Positions 21,317-30,048 of a stretch of 34,005 nucleotides of DNA are shown in pieces. A program made the translations under genes and the position numbers. Every line of letters begins with the position of its first letter. The stretch's first letter is position 1. Source of the DNA: Candidatus Rokuibacteriota bacterium (GTDB taxonomy: Bacteria > Methylomirabilota > Methylomirabilia > Rokubacteriales > CSP1-6); NCBI GenBank assembly GCA_003220675.1, contig QHTD01000189.1:1-34005 (forward strand), written 5' to 3'. The notes under the pieces were generated by a model. That model was not told the DNA's origin. It saw only the letters and a list, made by a program, of their open reading frames with translations, and ran no database searches.

Positions 21317-21497
21317 TGCACAGATGGGCTTTGGTGTCCGGCACCCTCCTTTTACGTCTCACGGCGGCCGGCGCCGCCCGCGGGGTCATGATCGAGGACT
21401 GGATGACGGATGCGGCGGGCCGGCGAGGACGGCCACCCCGCCGCTCAGCGAGCCTAGCCGCCGCTCGCTGACGAGCCTGCCCTGCGCGGGCGGAACC

Positions 21498-22193
21498 TCA
21501 GCCCTTCCTCGCGCCGCTGAGCTCGAGGTCGTGTCGGGCACGCGCCTGCTTGGCCAGCACCTGTTGGACGATCGGGTGATCCGATCCAAGCCGCGGCGCC
21601 AGGATCGCCAGGACACTTCCGTAGAAGTGCTCGGCCTCGGCGTACCGCCCCTGGCCGGCGTAGGCTTCGGCCACGTGATCGAAGGTCATCGCCACGTGGA
21701 AGTCGTCGGCGCCGAGCACCCGCTCGAACACACCCGCGAGGCGCAGATAGAGCGGGGCGGCGTCATCCCACCGGTCCCACCTCCGGTAGAGCGCGGCCAG
21801 ATTGGCCAGCGGACCGGCTACTCGGGGGTCCTCCGACCCGTACGCCGTCTCGACGACGGCGAGCGCACGCCGATAGAGGGTCTCGGCCCCCGCGAAGTCC
21901 CGCCGCTCGGAGCGCACGTCGGCGAGCGCCGTCATGCTGTCGGCCAGCCGCGGATCCGTTGGGCCGAGCGCGGCCTCGACAATCGCCAGCGCGCCGCGAA
22001 ACGCGGCCTCCGCGTCGGCGAGGGCGTGCTGCTCGATGTACCGCTCGCCGAGCCCGGTCAGGCGGTTGGCCGCGTCGAGGTCGCCAGCGAAGATCGCTCG
22101 ATTCACCGGAGACACTCCCGACGACCCACCGATTCCGGCGGCCGGCGTTGAGGGCAGGGCAGCGACCGGACTCACGCCGAGTCCGAGCACCAT
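21498..22193 (-). CDS. TPR-repeat protein, copy A (N-terminal signal region truncated)
   Basis: Kinesin-light-chain-like TPRs (ALADAEAAFRGALAIVEAALGPTDPRLADSMTALADV...); highly similar to copies at 26129-26792 and 28969-29766. Confidence 0.8.
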   Translation of the reverse strand: MVLGLGVSPVAALPSTPAAGIGGSSGVSPVNRAIFAGDLDAANRLTGLGERYIEQHALADAEAAFRGALAIVEAALGPTDPRLADSMTALADVRSERRDFAGAETLYRRALAVVETAYGSEDPRVAGPLANLAALYRRWDRWDDAAPLYLRLAGVFERVLGADDFHVAMTFDHVAEAYAGQGRYAEAEHFYGSVLAILAPRLGSDHPIVQQVLAKQARARHDLELSGARKG

Positions 22194-22265
22194 TCACAGC
22201 GCGAGGATAAACTCTCTACCGGGCTTCGGATGTATTCGATTCATCGTGGCGTTCCCTCCTGTCCC

Positions 22266-23777
22266 TTATGAGGTCGATCGGAGTCTTCGCGATTCTCGAA
22301 CGCGCGGCCGTGGCCAGGCGATCGGGCCGAACCAGGCGCCGCCGGCGACAGCTCCGGCGTTCAACAGCCCGTACGCGGCAAGCGCGGCACTGAGCGCGAC
22401 GAAGACATACGAGACGTCGCCGCTCCATCGCAGGGCCAGCCAGCCACCGCCGGCCGCGATGAGAAGCCGCGTCATGTTCGCGAGCAGTGGCCAGAGGAGC
22501 CGCCCGGCGCCCTGCGATGCGAAGGTCAACGCGAGGCCGAGTCCGAAGAGACCATAGAACGGTCCGACCGCGCGCAGATAGCGTGAGCCGGCGTCGAGCA
22601 TCGCCGGGTCCGTGTCGAACAGGGAAAGCCACGCGTGCGGGACGGCGGCGGCACAGAGCCCGATGATCTCCGTGAGGCCCGCGGCGATCCCGGCGCCGAT
22701 CCAGGCCGCGCGCAGCGCGCGGTCACGCCGGCCCGCCCCGATGTTGGTTCCCACCATGGCGACGAGCGGGCCACCGAGCCCGAACACGAGAGGGACCAGA
22801 AGGTACTCGAGGCGCGAGCCGGTGCCGTAGCCCGCGATCGCCGCGGGCCCGAAGCGGCCGACGAATCCGGTCGCGATCGCGATCGTGAGATTCGTCTGGA
22901 CGGTGATCAGGGCAGCCACTGCGCCCACTCGCAGAATGTCGCGGAAGAGCGGCCACCGGAAGCGGACGTCAGCGAAGGAGAGACGGACGACGCTGCGCCC
23001 GGTGCGAAGATACGCGACCAGCGCGACGCTTCCGGCGACATAGAAGGCGATCACCGCGACGGCGCCACCGGCGACGCCGAGACGCGGGAACAATCCCCAG
23101 CCGAAGATGAGGCACGGGGACAGGGGGATCAGCGCCGCCGCGCCGACAGATGTGACCACGGCCGGAACCGCCATGTTGCCGGTGCCGCGGATCACGCTCG
23201 CGAGCGAGTTGAAGACCCAGATCAGGATCGCCGCCGAGAAGACCACAGTGGAATAGGTCAGCGCCGCGGTGAGGGACGCGCCGCTCCCGCCCATCGCACT
23301 GTAGAGCCATCGGCCGCTCCCCAGCACGGCGAGCATGAACAGGAGCCCGAAACCGACGGCGATGGCGAGCGCATGGGCGGCCAGCGCATTGGCGTCGCGG
23401 CGGCGTCCGGCGCCGAGCGCGCGGGCGATCGCGGACGAGATCCCACCGCCCATGGCCCCCGCTGACATCATCTGCATCAGCATGAGTACGGGGAAGACCA
23501 GCGCGACGCCGGCCAGTGCATCGGTGCCGAGCTTGCCGACGAAATATGTCTCGATGAGTCCCACGGACGCCTGCACGAACATGACCAGCACGTTGGGCGT
23601 CGCGAGCCGCAGGAGCGTGCTCACGATCGGCCCCTCGAGCAGGACGCGGGTTCTCGGGTCGAACCGCGGCGCCCTCGCCGCCGGCACGGCGTCTTCGTGT
23701 CGAGATCCAACGTCGGCCCGCACGTCGCTGCCGTTCGGGGATATCACGGCGTCGGTACTCCGCACCTGGGCGTCCAT
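22266..23777 (-). CDS. MATE family multidrug/efflux transporter
   Basis: 12-TM-like protein; LRLATPNVLVMFVQASVGLIETYFVGKLGTDALAGVAL and related second half. Confidence 0.92.
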   Translation of the reverse strand: MDAQVRSTDAVISPNGSDVRADVGSRHEDAVPAARAPRFDPRTRVLLEGPIVSTLLRLATPNVLVMFVQASVGLIETYFVGKLGTDALAGVALVFPVLMLMQMMSAGAMGGGISSAIARALGAGRRRDANALAAHALAIAVGFGLLFMLAVLGSGRWLYSAMGGSGASLTAALTYSTVVFSAAILIWVFNSLASVIRGTGNMAVPAVVTSVGAAALIPLSPCLIFGWGLFPRLGVAGGAVAVIAFYVAGSVALVAYLRTGRSVVRLSFADVRFRWPLFRDILRVGAVAALITVQTNLTIAIATGFVGRFGPAAIAGYGTGSRLEYLLVPLVFGLGGPLVAMVGTNIGAGRRDRALRAAWIGAGIAAGLTEIIGLCAAAVPHAWLSLFDTDPAMLDAGSRYLRAVGPFYGLFGLGLALTFASQGAGRLLWPLLANMTRLLIAAGGGWLALRWSGDVSYVFVALSAALAAYGLLNAGAVAGGAWFGPIAWPRPRVRESRRLRSTS

Positions 23778-23817
23778 GGATTGCTTTTTCTTTTCCAGGC
23801 TAGCGCCTGCCGCTTTC

Positions 23818-24773
23818 TCAGACCTGCATTGCCGAGTGCGGAGGGGTGTGCGGCTTCGCCGATGCGGATAGCTGATGAACCGACAGGCACGCGGCGATCG
23901 TCCGGTGGACCGGTGTGGGGACGCCGAGCTTCAGGCCTCGCCGAACGACAGCTCCGCTCAGTGCGTCGACCTCGAGCCGACGGGCGTCCGCGAGGTCTCG
24001 GGCCATCGACGATCGCCATTGGGGGGGCAACGCTGCGGCCTGCTGGATGACGCGATCCACGGCGTCTGCCGGAAGCGGAACCCCTTCTCCCAGCGCGACG
24101 GCCGCGATCTCCTCGCATGCGGTGGTGAGGAGCAGGCGGCTCTCGGCGCTCGCGAGGAGCGGACCAATGCCCGAGCGCGCGAGCGCCGTCACGCCACCGA
24201 CGCCGGCGATGAACAGGAACTTCTCCCACAGCACGCGATTGATGTCAGTCGAGACCTCGTGAGGAATGCGGCTCTGCTCGAATACGCTGGCGATCCGCTG
24301 AACGCGTTCGGTCATCGCGCCGCTCAGCTCGCCGAAGACGATCCTGCCTTCGCCTCCGGTACGAACGACCACACCGGGACTGGCGAGCTGGAGCGCGATG
24401 TAGACGGCGCCGGAGAGCACCGCGCCAGAGCCTACGACGGAGGCGATCGCTTCGACGTTGTCGATACCATTCTGGAGGGTGACCACGGCCGTGTCCCGGG
24501 CCATCAGCGGCGCCAGCGCCTGAGCGGCAGGCTCCGTTCGTACGACTTCACGCAAAAGAGGACGAGATCGACGGGAGCGAGGCTCCTGGTGTCGGCGACC
24601 GCCGTGACGGGGATCGTGGACTCTCCCTCCCGAGTGCGCACCGTAAGGCCGCGTTGTTGCAGCGTCTCCAGGTGAGGCCCCCGCGCGATGAACGCGACGT
24701 CGTGTCCGCCTTTCGCGAGGAGCGCCCCGTAATATCCGCCGATCCCACCCGATCCGAGCACGGCGAGTCGCAT
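23818..24773 (-). pseudogene. Ketopantoate reductase family (ApbA/PanE) gene split by a frameshift
   Basis: N-terminus MRLAVLGSGGIGGYYGALLAKGGHDVAFIARG...VDLVLFCVKSY in one frame; continuation TEPAAQALAPLMARDTAVVTLQNGIDNVE... in another; frame break at about 24536-24542. Confidence 0.8.
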
Positions 24774-24774
24774 G

Positions 24775-25350
24775 CTAGGAGCTTCCGTGTCTCGTGGCCT
24801 CGAGGGCGGAGTGCGCACGGCGACCGAAGACGACGCTGGTGACGCCGCTGGCCACCGCCCGCCGCGTGATCGCCGTGTACCGGGCGAGCAAGCGCAGCGC
24901 GCGGCGATTTTCCGTGAGCACGTCGGCGCTGAACTGATGGACGCCGCGCTGCTCTCCCGCACGAAGGATTTCCTCGAGGAGGAGCGAGCCGAGGCCGAGT
25001 CCCTGCCAGCCGTCCGCCACGACGAGGCCGATGTCGGCAGTGGTCCCTTCATTCGAAGGGCCGTACCGCGCCACGCCGATCAGCTCGGGCTCCTGCCCGT
25101 CGTCGACTTCGGCGACGACCGCCATTCGCCGGCGATCGTCGATGTTGGCGAGGGCGTGCGCTTCCTCCGGAAGGAGCCGCCGGAAGGAGAAGAATCGCTC
25201 GTAGACCGTGCGTGGGCTCAGCCGACGGCACAGCGCCATCAGGCGAGGCTCGTCGTCGGGACGGATCGCGCGGACGCGCACGGAGGCGCCGTTGCGCAGT
25301 GTCACGCCTCGTTCAGGGTCGGCCAGGTCTCGTTGGATCTCGACGGCCAT
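24775..25350 (-). CDS. GNAT-family N-acetyltransferase
   Basis: VRVRAIRPDDEPRLMALCRRLSPRTVYERFF; ADIGLVVADGWQGLGLGSLLLEEI acetyl-CoA motif. Confidence 0.9.
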   Translation of the reverse strand: MAVEIQRDLADPERGVTLRNGASVRVRAIRPDDEPRLMALCRRLSPRTVYERFFSFRRLLPEEAHALANIDDRRRMAVVAEVDDGQEPELIGVARYGPSNEGTTADIGLVVADGWQGLGLGSLLLEEILRAGEQRGVHQFSADVLTENRRALRLLARYTAITRRAVASGVTSVVFGRRAHSALEATRHGSS

Positions 25351-25362
25351 GCCGATGACGTC

Positions 25363-25713
25363 TCAGGCTCGCGCGTTTACGATGCCCTGCAGCACGGCCC
25401 TGGGCGCCGCACCGAGGACCCGGTCGACGATCGCGCCCTCCTTGAAGAACAGGATCGTCGGGATCGAACGGATCCCATACCGAGCCGCCAACCCTGGATT
25501 CTCGTCGACATTGACCTTCATCAGCGTCACCCGACCTTCCGAGGCCGCGGCCAGCTCCTCGAGGACGGGCGCGATCGCCCGACATGGACCGCACCACTCT
25601 GCCCAGAAGTCGACCATCACGAGACCCTCGTTCGCGAGCAGCGCCTCGTCGAAGTTCTGCTCGGTCAGGTAGACAGCCTCGGGTACTCCGTGCTTAAAGG
25701 TTCGAGGCATCAT
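25363..25713 (-). CDS. Thioredoxin
   Basis: VMVDFWAEWCGPCRAIAPVLEELA; IRSIPTILFFKEG. Confidence 0.95.
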   Translation of the reverse strand: MMPRTFKHGVPEAVYLTEQNFDEALLANEGLVMVDFWAEWCGPCRAIAPVLEELAAASEGRVTLMKVNVDENPGLAARYGIRSIPTILFFKEGAIVDRVLGAAPRAVLQGIVNARA

Positions 25714-25811
25714 GGACTCCTCCTGCTCTTAGGACGCTGGACGGTGCGCTGGCCTAGCGCCCCGCTTCACGGCCAACGCTGTCCTCGTCGCCGTATTGCC
25801 GCGCACTGCCG

Positions 25812-26117
25812 CTACCGGTAATAGCCCTTGTAATAGCCGTGCCTAGCCAGACACGCCGCAAAAGCCTGCCGCGACGCCGCGCTTGGCGTGCCCGCTGGCG
25901 CTCCGCTCATCGCCGGCTGCTCGGCGGATATCCTTCCGTTGATCATCGGGGTGGTCGTTCCGTCACCTGGCGGAGCACCCGTGCTCGGCGTGGCGGCCGC
26001 CGCCTCCTTGTTGCAGGCCTCGATGTCGCTCTGTCTCGGCGCATCAGCGCTTGCCCGCGAGCTGAGCAGGAACGCTCCCGTAAACACCAGGGCCATCAGA
26101 ACGCTTCCACGAGTCAT
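25812..26117 (-). CDS. Small secreted protein of unknown function
   Basis: Signal peptide MTRGSVLMALVFTGAFLLSSRASA; two cysteines; C-terminal HGYYKGYYR. Confidence 0.6.
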   Translation of the reverse strand: MTRGSVLMALVFTGAFLLSSRASADAPRQSDIEACNKEAAAATPSTGAPPGDGTTTPMINGRISAEQPAMSGAPAGTPSAASRQAFAACLARHGYYKGYYR

Positions 26118-26128
26118 AGGTCCCTCCC

Positions 26129-26792
26129 TTAGCCCTTCTTCGCGCCGTTGAGCTCGAGGTTGAGTCGGGCACGGGCCTGCTTCGCCAGCACCTGTTGGAC
26201 GAGCGAATGATCCGAGCCAAGCCGCGGCGCCAGGATCGCCACGACCCTTCCGTAGAAGTGCTCGGCCTCGGCGTACCGCCCCTGAGCGGCGTAGGCCTCG
26301 GCCACGTGATCGAGGGTCATTGCCACGTGGAAGTCGTCGGCGCCGAGCACCCGCTCGAACACACCCGCGAGGCGCAGATAGAGGGTGGCGGCGTCATCCC
26401 ACCGTTCCCACGTCCCGTAGAGCCTGGCCAGGTTGGCGAGCGGACCGGCTATTCGGGGGTCCTCAGACCCGTACGCCGTCCGCGTCGGCAAGCGCGTGCT
26501 GGTCGATGTAGTGCTCGCCGAGTCCGGTCAGGCGCTCGGCCGCGTCGAGGTCGTCAGGGAAGATCGCTCGATTCACCGGGGACACGCCCGACGACCCGCC
26601 GAAGCCGGCAGGCGGCGGTGAGGGCAGGGCCGCGGCCGGACTCGCGCCGAGGCCGAGCACCATCACGAGCGCGAGCGCCCCGAGCGCGACCCACGCGCTG
26701 CGCCCGCGCGGGCCACGGCGCTCACGCCTATCAAACGTAGTTGCCGATCGAACCATGGACTCTCTCCTGGGCGTTGGATGTCTTCGAATCAT
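26129..26792 (-). pseudogene. TPR-repeat gene, copy B, internally deleted (161 nt relative to copy A) and frameshifted
   Basis: N-terminal part in ORF 26463-26792 (...GEHYIDQHALADAD), C-terminal part in ORF 26129-26491 (TAYGSEDPRIAGPLANLARLYGTWERWDDAATLYL...). Confidence 0.85.
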
Positions 26793-27139
26793 TGTCTGGG
26801 CTCCTTCCTGTCCCTTACGACGTCGATCGGAGTCCTCGGGATTCTCTGGTCCAATGTGGACGCATGAATGCTCATGTATCTACATATAGTCTCTTGCCTG
26901 GCGAGGCGATGGCCGGCATGACGCCATGGCTCGAGGAGGCACCAAGCTGACGACCGGACAGGACCTGGACGCTGTTGCCCTGTGTTGGCAACACGCTCCG
27001 CTGGGCTACTTTCGTAGCACTGTGAATCGACTGCTGTGATCGTGAGTAGCGGACGGAGCGACCTGTTCGCGACGCGCGGATGCGTCACGCACAAAGCCTT
27101 GGTATCTCCGCAGCTCGTGGTAAGGAGAGAACTCCGTGA

Positions 27140-28093
27140 CTACCCCAGCAACACCACTCGGCCGAAGGGACGGTCTTCGATCAGATGGCGGAGAGCTTCG
27201 GCGGCCTCGTCCAGCTTGTACGCTCGTTCGACGACCGGCTTCACTCTTCCCGAGGTCAGTAGTGGCAGGATGATGGCCCAGGCGGCCGCTTTGATCGCAT
27301 GCGATTGCGCGAACAGCGAGAAGCCACTCATGCTCGCGTGCTTCCAGATCAAGTCCGTGACGTCGATCGTCGTCTCGCGCCCTGCCGAGTATCCCAGCGA
27401 GGTCAGAACGCCGCCGAGGGCAAGCGTGGCGAGCGCGTGACCCGTCAGGGCACCGCCCACGCTGTCGATGACGACATCCACCCCGCGGCGTCCCGTGAGG
27501 CGAGCGACGCCATCAGTGAGACTCTCCGCAGAGAGATCGATGACATCGTCGAAGCCCAGGGCTCGTGCCTGCTCGGCTTTGGCCGGCTTGGTCGTCGTCG
27601 AAATCGCTTTCGTCGCGCCCTGCGCGCGGGCCAACTGGGTGACGGCGTTACCGACCGCGCCACCGATCGCCGGCGCCAGCACGGTCTTGCCTGGCTCGAA
27701 GCCCGCTTGCGTGAGCGTAATCTGCGCCGTCAGATAGGCGACCGGCATGCCGCCGGCGGTTGCATCATCGAGGCTGTCCGGGATGATGCAGAGATCTTCG
27801 TCGCGCACCGCGATCCACTCGCTGTAGGTGCCGTCTTCGGCCACGCCGTACGGGCCGGTGAACATGACCCGGGTGCCTTCGGAAAACACCGAGTGGCCAG
27901 GATCTTCCACAACGCCTGCGCCCTCATTCCCCAGTATCAAAGGCGCCCTCGCTGGTGGGTACCCGCCCGACAGGAGAGTGTGGTCCAGCGGGGTGACGCC
28001 GGCTGCTGTGATCCGGACAAGCACCCTCCCATCAGCCCGACGAGGTCTTGGCACCTCGACCAGCTTCAGCTCGCCGGACCGCAGACGTCTCAC
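27140..28093 (-). CDS. Zinc-type alcohol dehydrogenase-like/quinone oxidoreductase (MDR family)
   Basis: VLVRITAAGVTPLDHTLLSGGYPPARAPLILGNEGAGVV; cofactor domain APAIGGAVGNAVTQLA; GTG start at 28093 chosen to avoid overlap (ORF is open to 28159). Confidence 0.88.
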   Translation of the reverse strand: MRRLRSGELKLVEVPRPRRADGRVLVRITAAGVTPLDHTLLSGGYPPARAPLILGNEGAGVVEDPGHSVFSEGTRVMFTGPYGVAEDGTYSEWIAVRDEDLCIIPDSLDDATAGGMPVAYLTAQITLTQAGFEPGKTVLAPAIGGAVGNAVTQLARAQGATKAISTTTKPAKAEQARALGFDDVIDLSAESLTDGVARLTGRRGVDVVIDSVGGALTGHALATLALGGVLTSLGYSAGRETTIDVTDLIWKHASMSGFSLFAQSHAIKAAAWAIILPLLTSGRVKPVVERAYKLDEAAEALRHLIEDRPFGRVVLLG

Positions 28094-28115
28094 CCGGTGT
28101 CGTGGCAACGATCGG

Positions 28116-28535
28116 TCAGCGTACGCCGGCTCGAGATGTTCGGTCGGAGACATGGGCACGTTGAGCCAGACCGCGGCCGAAGGAAATGTTCTCGCCCGGC
28201 GTCTCGTAAAGCGTGATGAGGAGATCGTCTGGCGAGATTCCGGCCGCTGAGACCACGCCGTCGTTCAGGGCCTTCAACAGTCCCAGTCTTTTCTCCTTGG
28301 GGCGGCCGGAGATGAACGTGACCTCCAACAGGATCAGGTCATCCGAATAGGTCAGCCCCAGGAATGACGGCGTGTGAAGGAATCGGCTCCGCGGCAGGAC
28401 GTGAATGATCTGGAAGAAGTCTTCCGGGGGAATCCCCAAGGCTCTGATGAGCCCGTTCTGGACGGCACTCGAAACCCGGCCGAGCCGAGCCTCGTCGTAC
28501 TGGCCTTCGAGGACGTGGATCTTGGCGACGGGCAT
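28116..28535 (-). CDS. Tautomerase family protein
   Basis: MPVAKIHVLEGQYDEARLGRVSSAVQNGLIRALGIPPEDFFQIIHVLP; Pro-1 start, tautomerase_2-like. Confidence 0.75.
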   Translation of the reverse strand: MPVAKIHVLEGQYDEARLGRVSSAVQNGLIRALGIPPEDFFQIIHVLPRSRFLHTPSFLGLTYSDDLILLEVTFISGRPKEKRLGLLKALNDGVVSAAGISPDDLLITLYETPGENISFGRGLAQRAHVSDRTSRAGVR

Positions 28536-28607
28536 TTCGATCTCCTCGCACTTCAGACGTCCGCCGATGCCGGTCGGTTTCATGAAACGACACCCTGTAA
28601 TATGTGC

Positions 28608-28853
28608 ATGCATGTAATACGCCAGCCCTCGCCGGCGTCGGACGCCATTCTGTGGCGGAGCGGTCTGCGGAGTATGCGAACCATTGTGGAGGCGCGAGCG
28701 ATCGTCGACGTCTGCGTCGAGCTGCTCGGTGTGCCTCGCCGGACGGTCTTGGTCGAGTTCACACCGCATGCCGGGGACGAGATGCTCCGCGACGGAAACT
28801 GGGTTGCAGACTGGACCGCTGCCGAGGCCGTTGCAGGTGAGGCGCACGGGTAA
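28608..28853 (+). CDS. Possible tautomerase-like small protein or fragment
   Basis: EARAIVDVCVELLGVPRRTVLVEFTPHAGDEMLRDGNWVADWTAAEA resembles the second half of 4-OT/tautomerase-type subunits; N-terminus not convincing. Confidence 0.35.
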   Translation: MHVIRQPSPASDAILWRSGLRSMRTIVEARAIVDVCVELLGVPRRTVLVEFTPHAGDEMLRDGNWVADWTAAEAVAGEAHG

Positions 28854-28968
28854 CCGCTGTGCTGACGCGTTTGAATCCAGCCTGCTCCGATCGACGTCCC
28901 AAGCGGCAGAAGGGACCTGACGGGTTCCATGGTGTTCCGATCGACGATCAACGTGAAAGGAGCGACAG

Positions 28969-29766
28969 ATGCCTTCGATACTGCCATCGGCGAGTACGTT
29001 CGACGGCCGCGTGGGTCATCGGGGGCGCCGGCGCAGCGCCTGGGTCGCGCTCGGGCCCCTCGCGCTCGGAATGGTGCTGGCGCTGGGCGCGAGTCCGGTC
29101 GCGGCGCTCCCCCCAACACCGGCGACCGGTCTCGGGGGACCGTCGCCAGTGTCTCCGGTGAATGGAGGGATCCCCGTGAGCGACCTCGACGCGGCCGAGC
29201 GCCTGACCGCGCTTGGCGAGCGCTACCTCGAGCAGCACGCGCTCGCCGACGCAGAGGCGGCGTTTCGCGGTGCGCTGGCGATTGTGGAGGCGGCGCTCGG
29301 CCCGACGGATCCGCAGCTGGCCGACAGCATGACGGCGCTCGGCGACGTGCGCTCCGAGCGGCGGGACTTCGCGGGAGCCGAGATCCTCTATCGGCGTGCG
29401 CTCGCCGTCGTCGAGACGGCGTACGGCGCGGAGGACCCCCGAATAACCGGTCCGCTGGCCAGCTTGGCCGGGCTCTACCGGAAATGGGAGCGGTGGGACG
29501 ACGCCGCCGCGCTCTATCTGCGCCTCGCGGGTGTGTTCGAGCGGATCCTCGGCGCCAACAACTTCCACGTGGCGATGACCCTCGAGCATGTGGCCGACGC
29601 CCACGCCGCGCAGGGACGGTACGCCGAGGCCGAGGAGTTCTACGGAAAGGTCCTTGCGATCCTGGCGCCGTGGCTTGGATCGGATCACGCGCTCGTCCAA
29701 GAGGTGCTCGCAGAGCGCGCCCATGCCCGGCGGCAACTCGAGCTCACCCGCGGGGAGAAGGGCTGA
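28969..29766 (+). CDS. Secreted TPR-repeat protein, copy C (apparently intact)
   Basis: N-terminal export-type segment GRRRSAWVALGPLALGMVLALGASPVAALP followed by TPR repeats homologous to copies A and B. Confidence 0.85.
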   Translation: MPSILPSASTFDGRVGHRGRRRSAWVALGPLALGMVLALGASPVAALPPTPATGLGGPSPVSPVNGGIPVSDLDAAERLTALGERYLEQHALADAEAAFRGALAIVEAALGPTDPQLADSMTALGDVRSERRDFAGAEILYRRALAVVETAYGAEDPRITGPLASLAGLYRKWERWDDAAALYLRLAGVFERILGANNFHVAMTLEHVADAHAAQGRYAEAEEFYGKVLAILAPWLGSDHALVQEVLAERAHARRQLELTRGEKG

Positions 29767-29770
29767 ACCG

Positions 29771-29905
29771 TTAGCGGACGCGGGCGCCGCTAACCCCTTT
29801 CGTTTCTTCTCCGCCTTTTCCCAGTTTTTTGAGAAGCCGCAGCAACATCCGCCGCTCCTCTTTCGAGAGGACGCCGGCGGCCTCTTCCATCGCGGCCGCG
29901 TGATC
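29771..29905 (-). pseudogene. C-terminal remnant of a MarR-family regulator
   Basis: HAAAMEEAAGVLSKEERRMLLRLLKKLG resembles the MarR C-terminal helix; no winged-HTH domain upstream. Confidence 0.6.
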
Positions 29906-30035
29906 CCGAAAGGTCCTGGTGGACGTGGACAAAGGACTCGCCGAGCTCGAGACACAGGCCCAGACGATGATTGATGACTTGCTGTGGTGGACGATGGCAC
30001 TGAAGACAGCCCGCAACGCTCAACAACCGAGCTGA
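29906..30035 (+). pseudogene. C-terminal remnant of an NADPH-dependent FMN reductase/flavodoxin-like protein
   Basis: VDVDKGLAELETQAQTMIDDLLWWTMALKTARNAQQPS* resembles the C-terminus of this family; no N-terminal part present. Confidence 0.5.
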
Positions 30036-30048
30036 GAAAGGCAAACTC

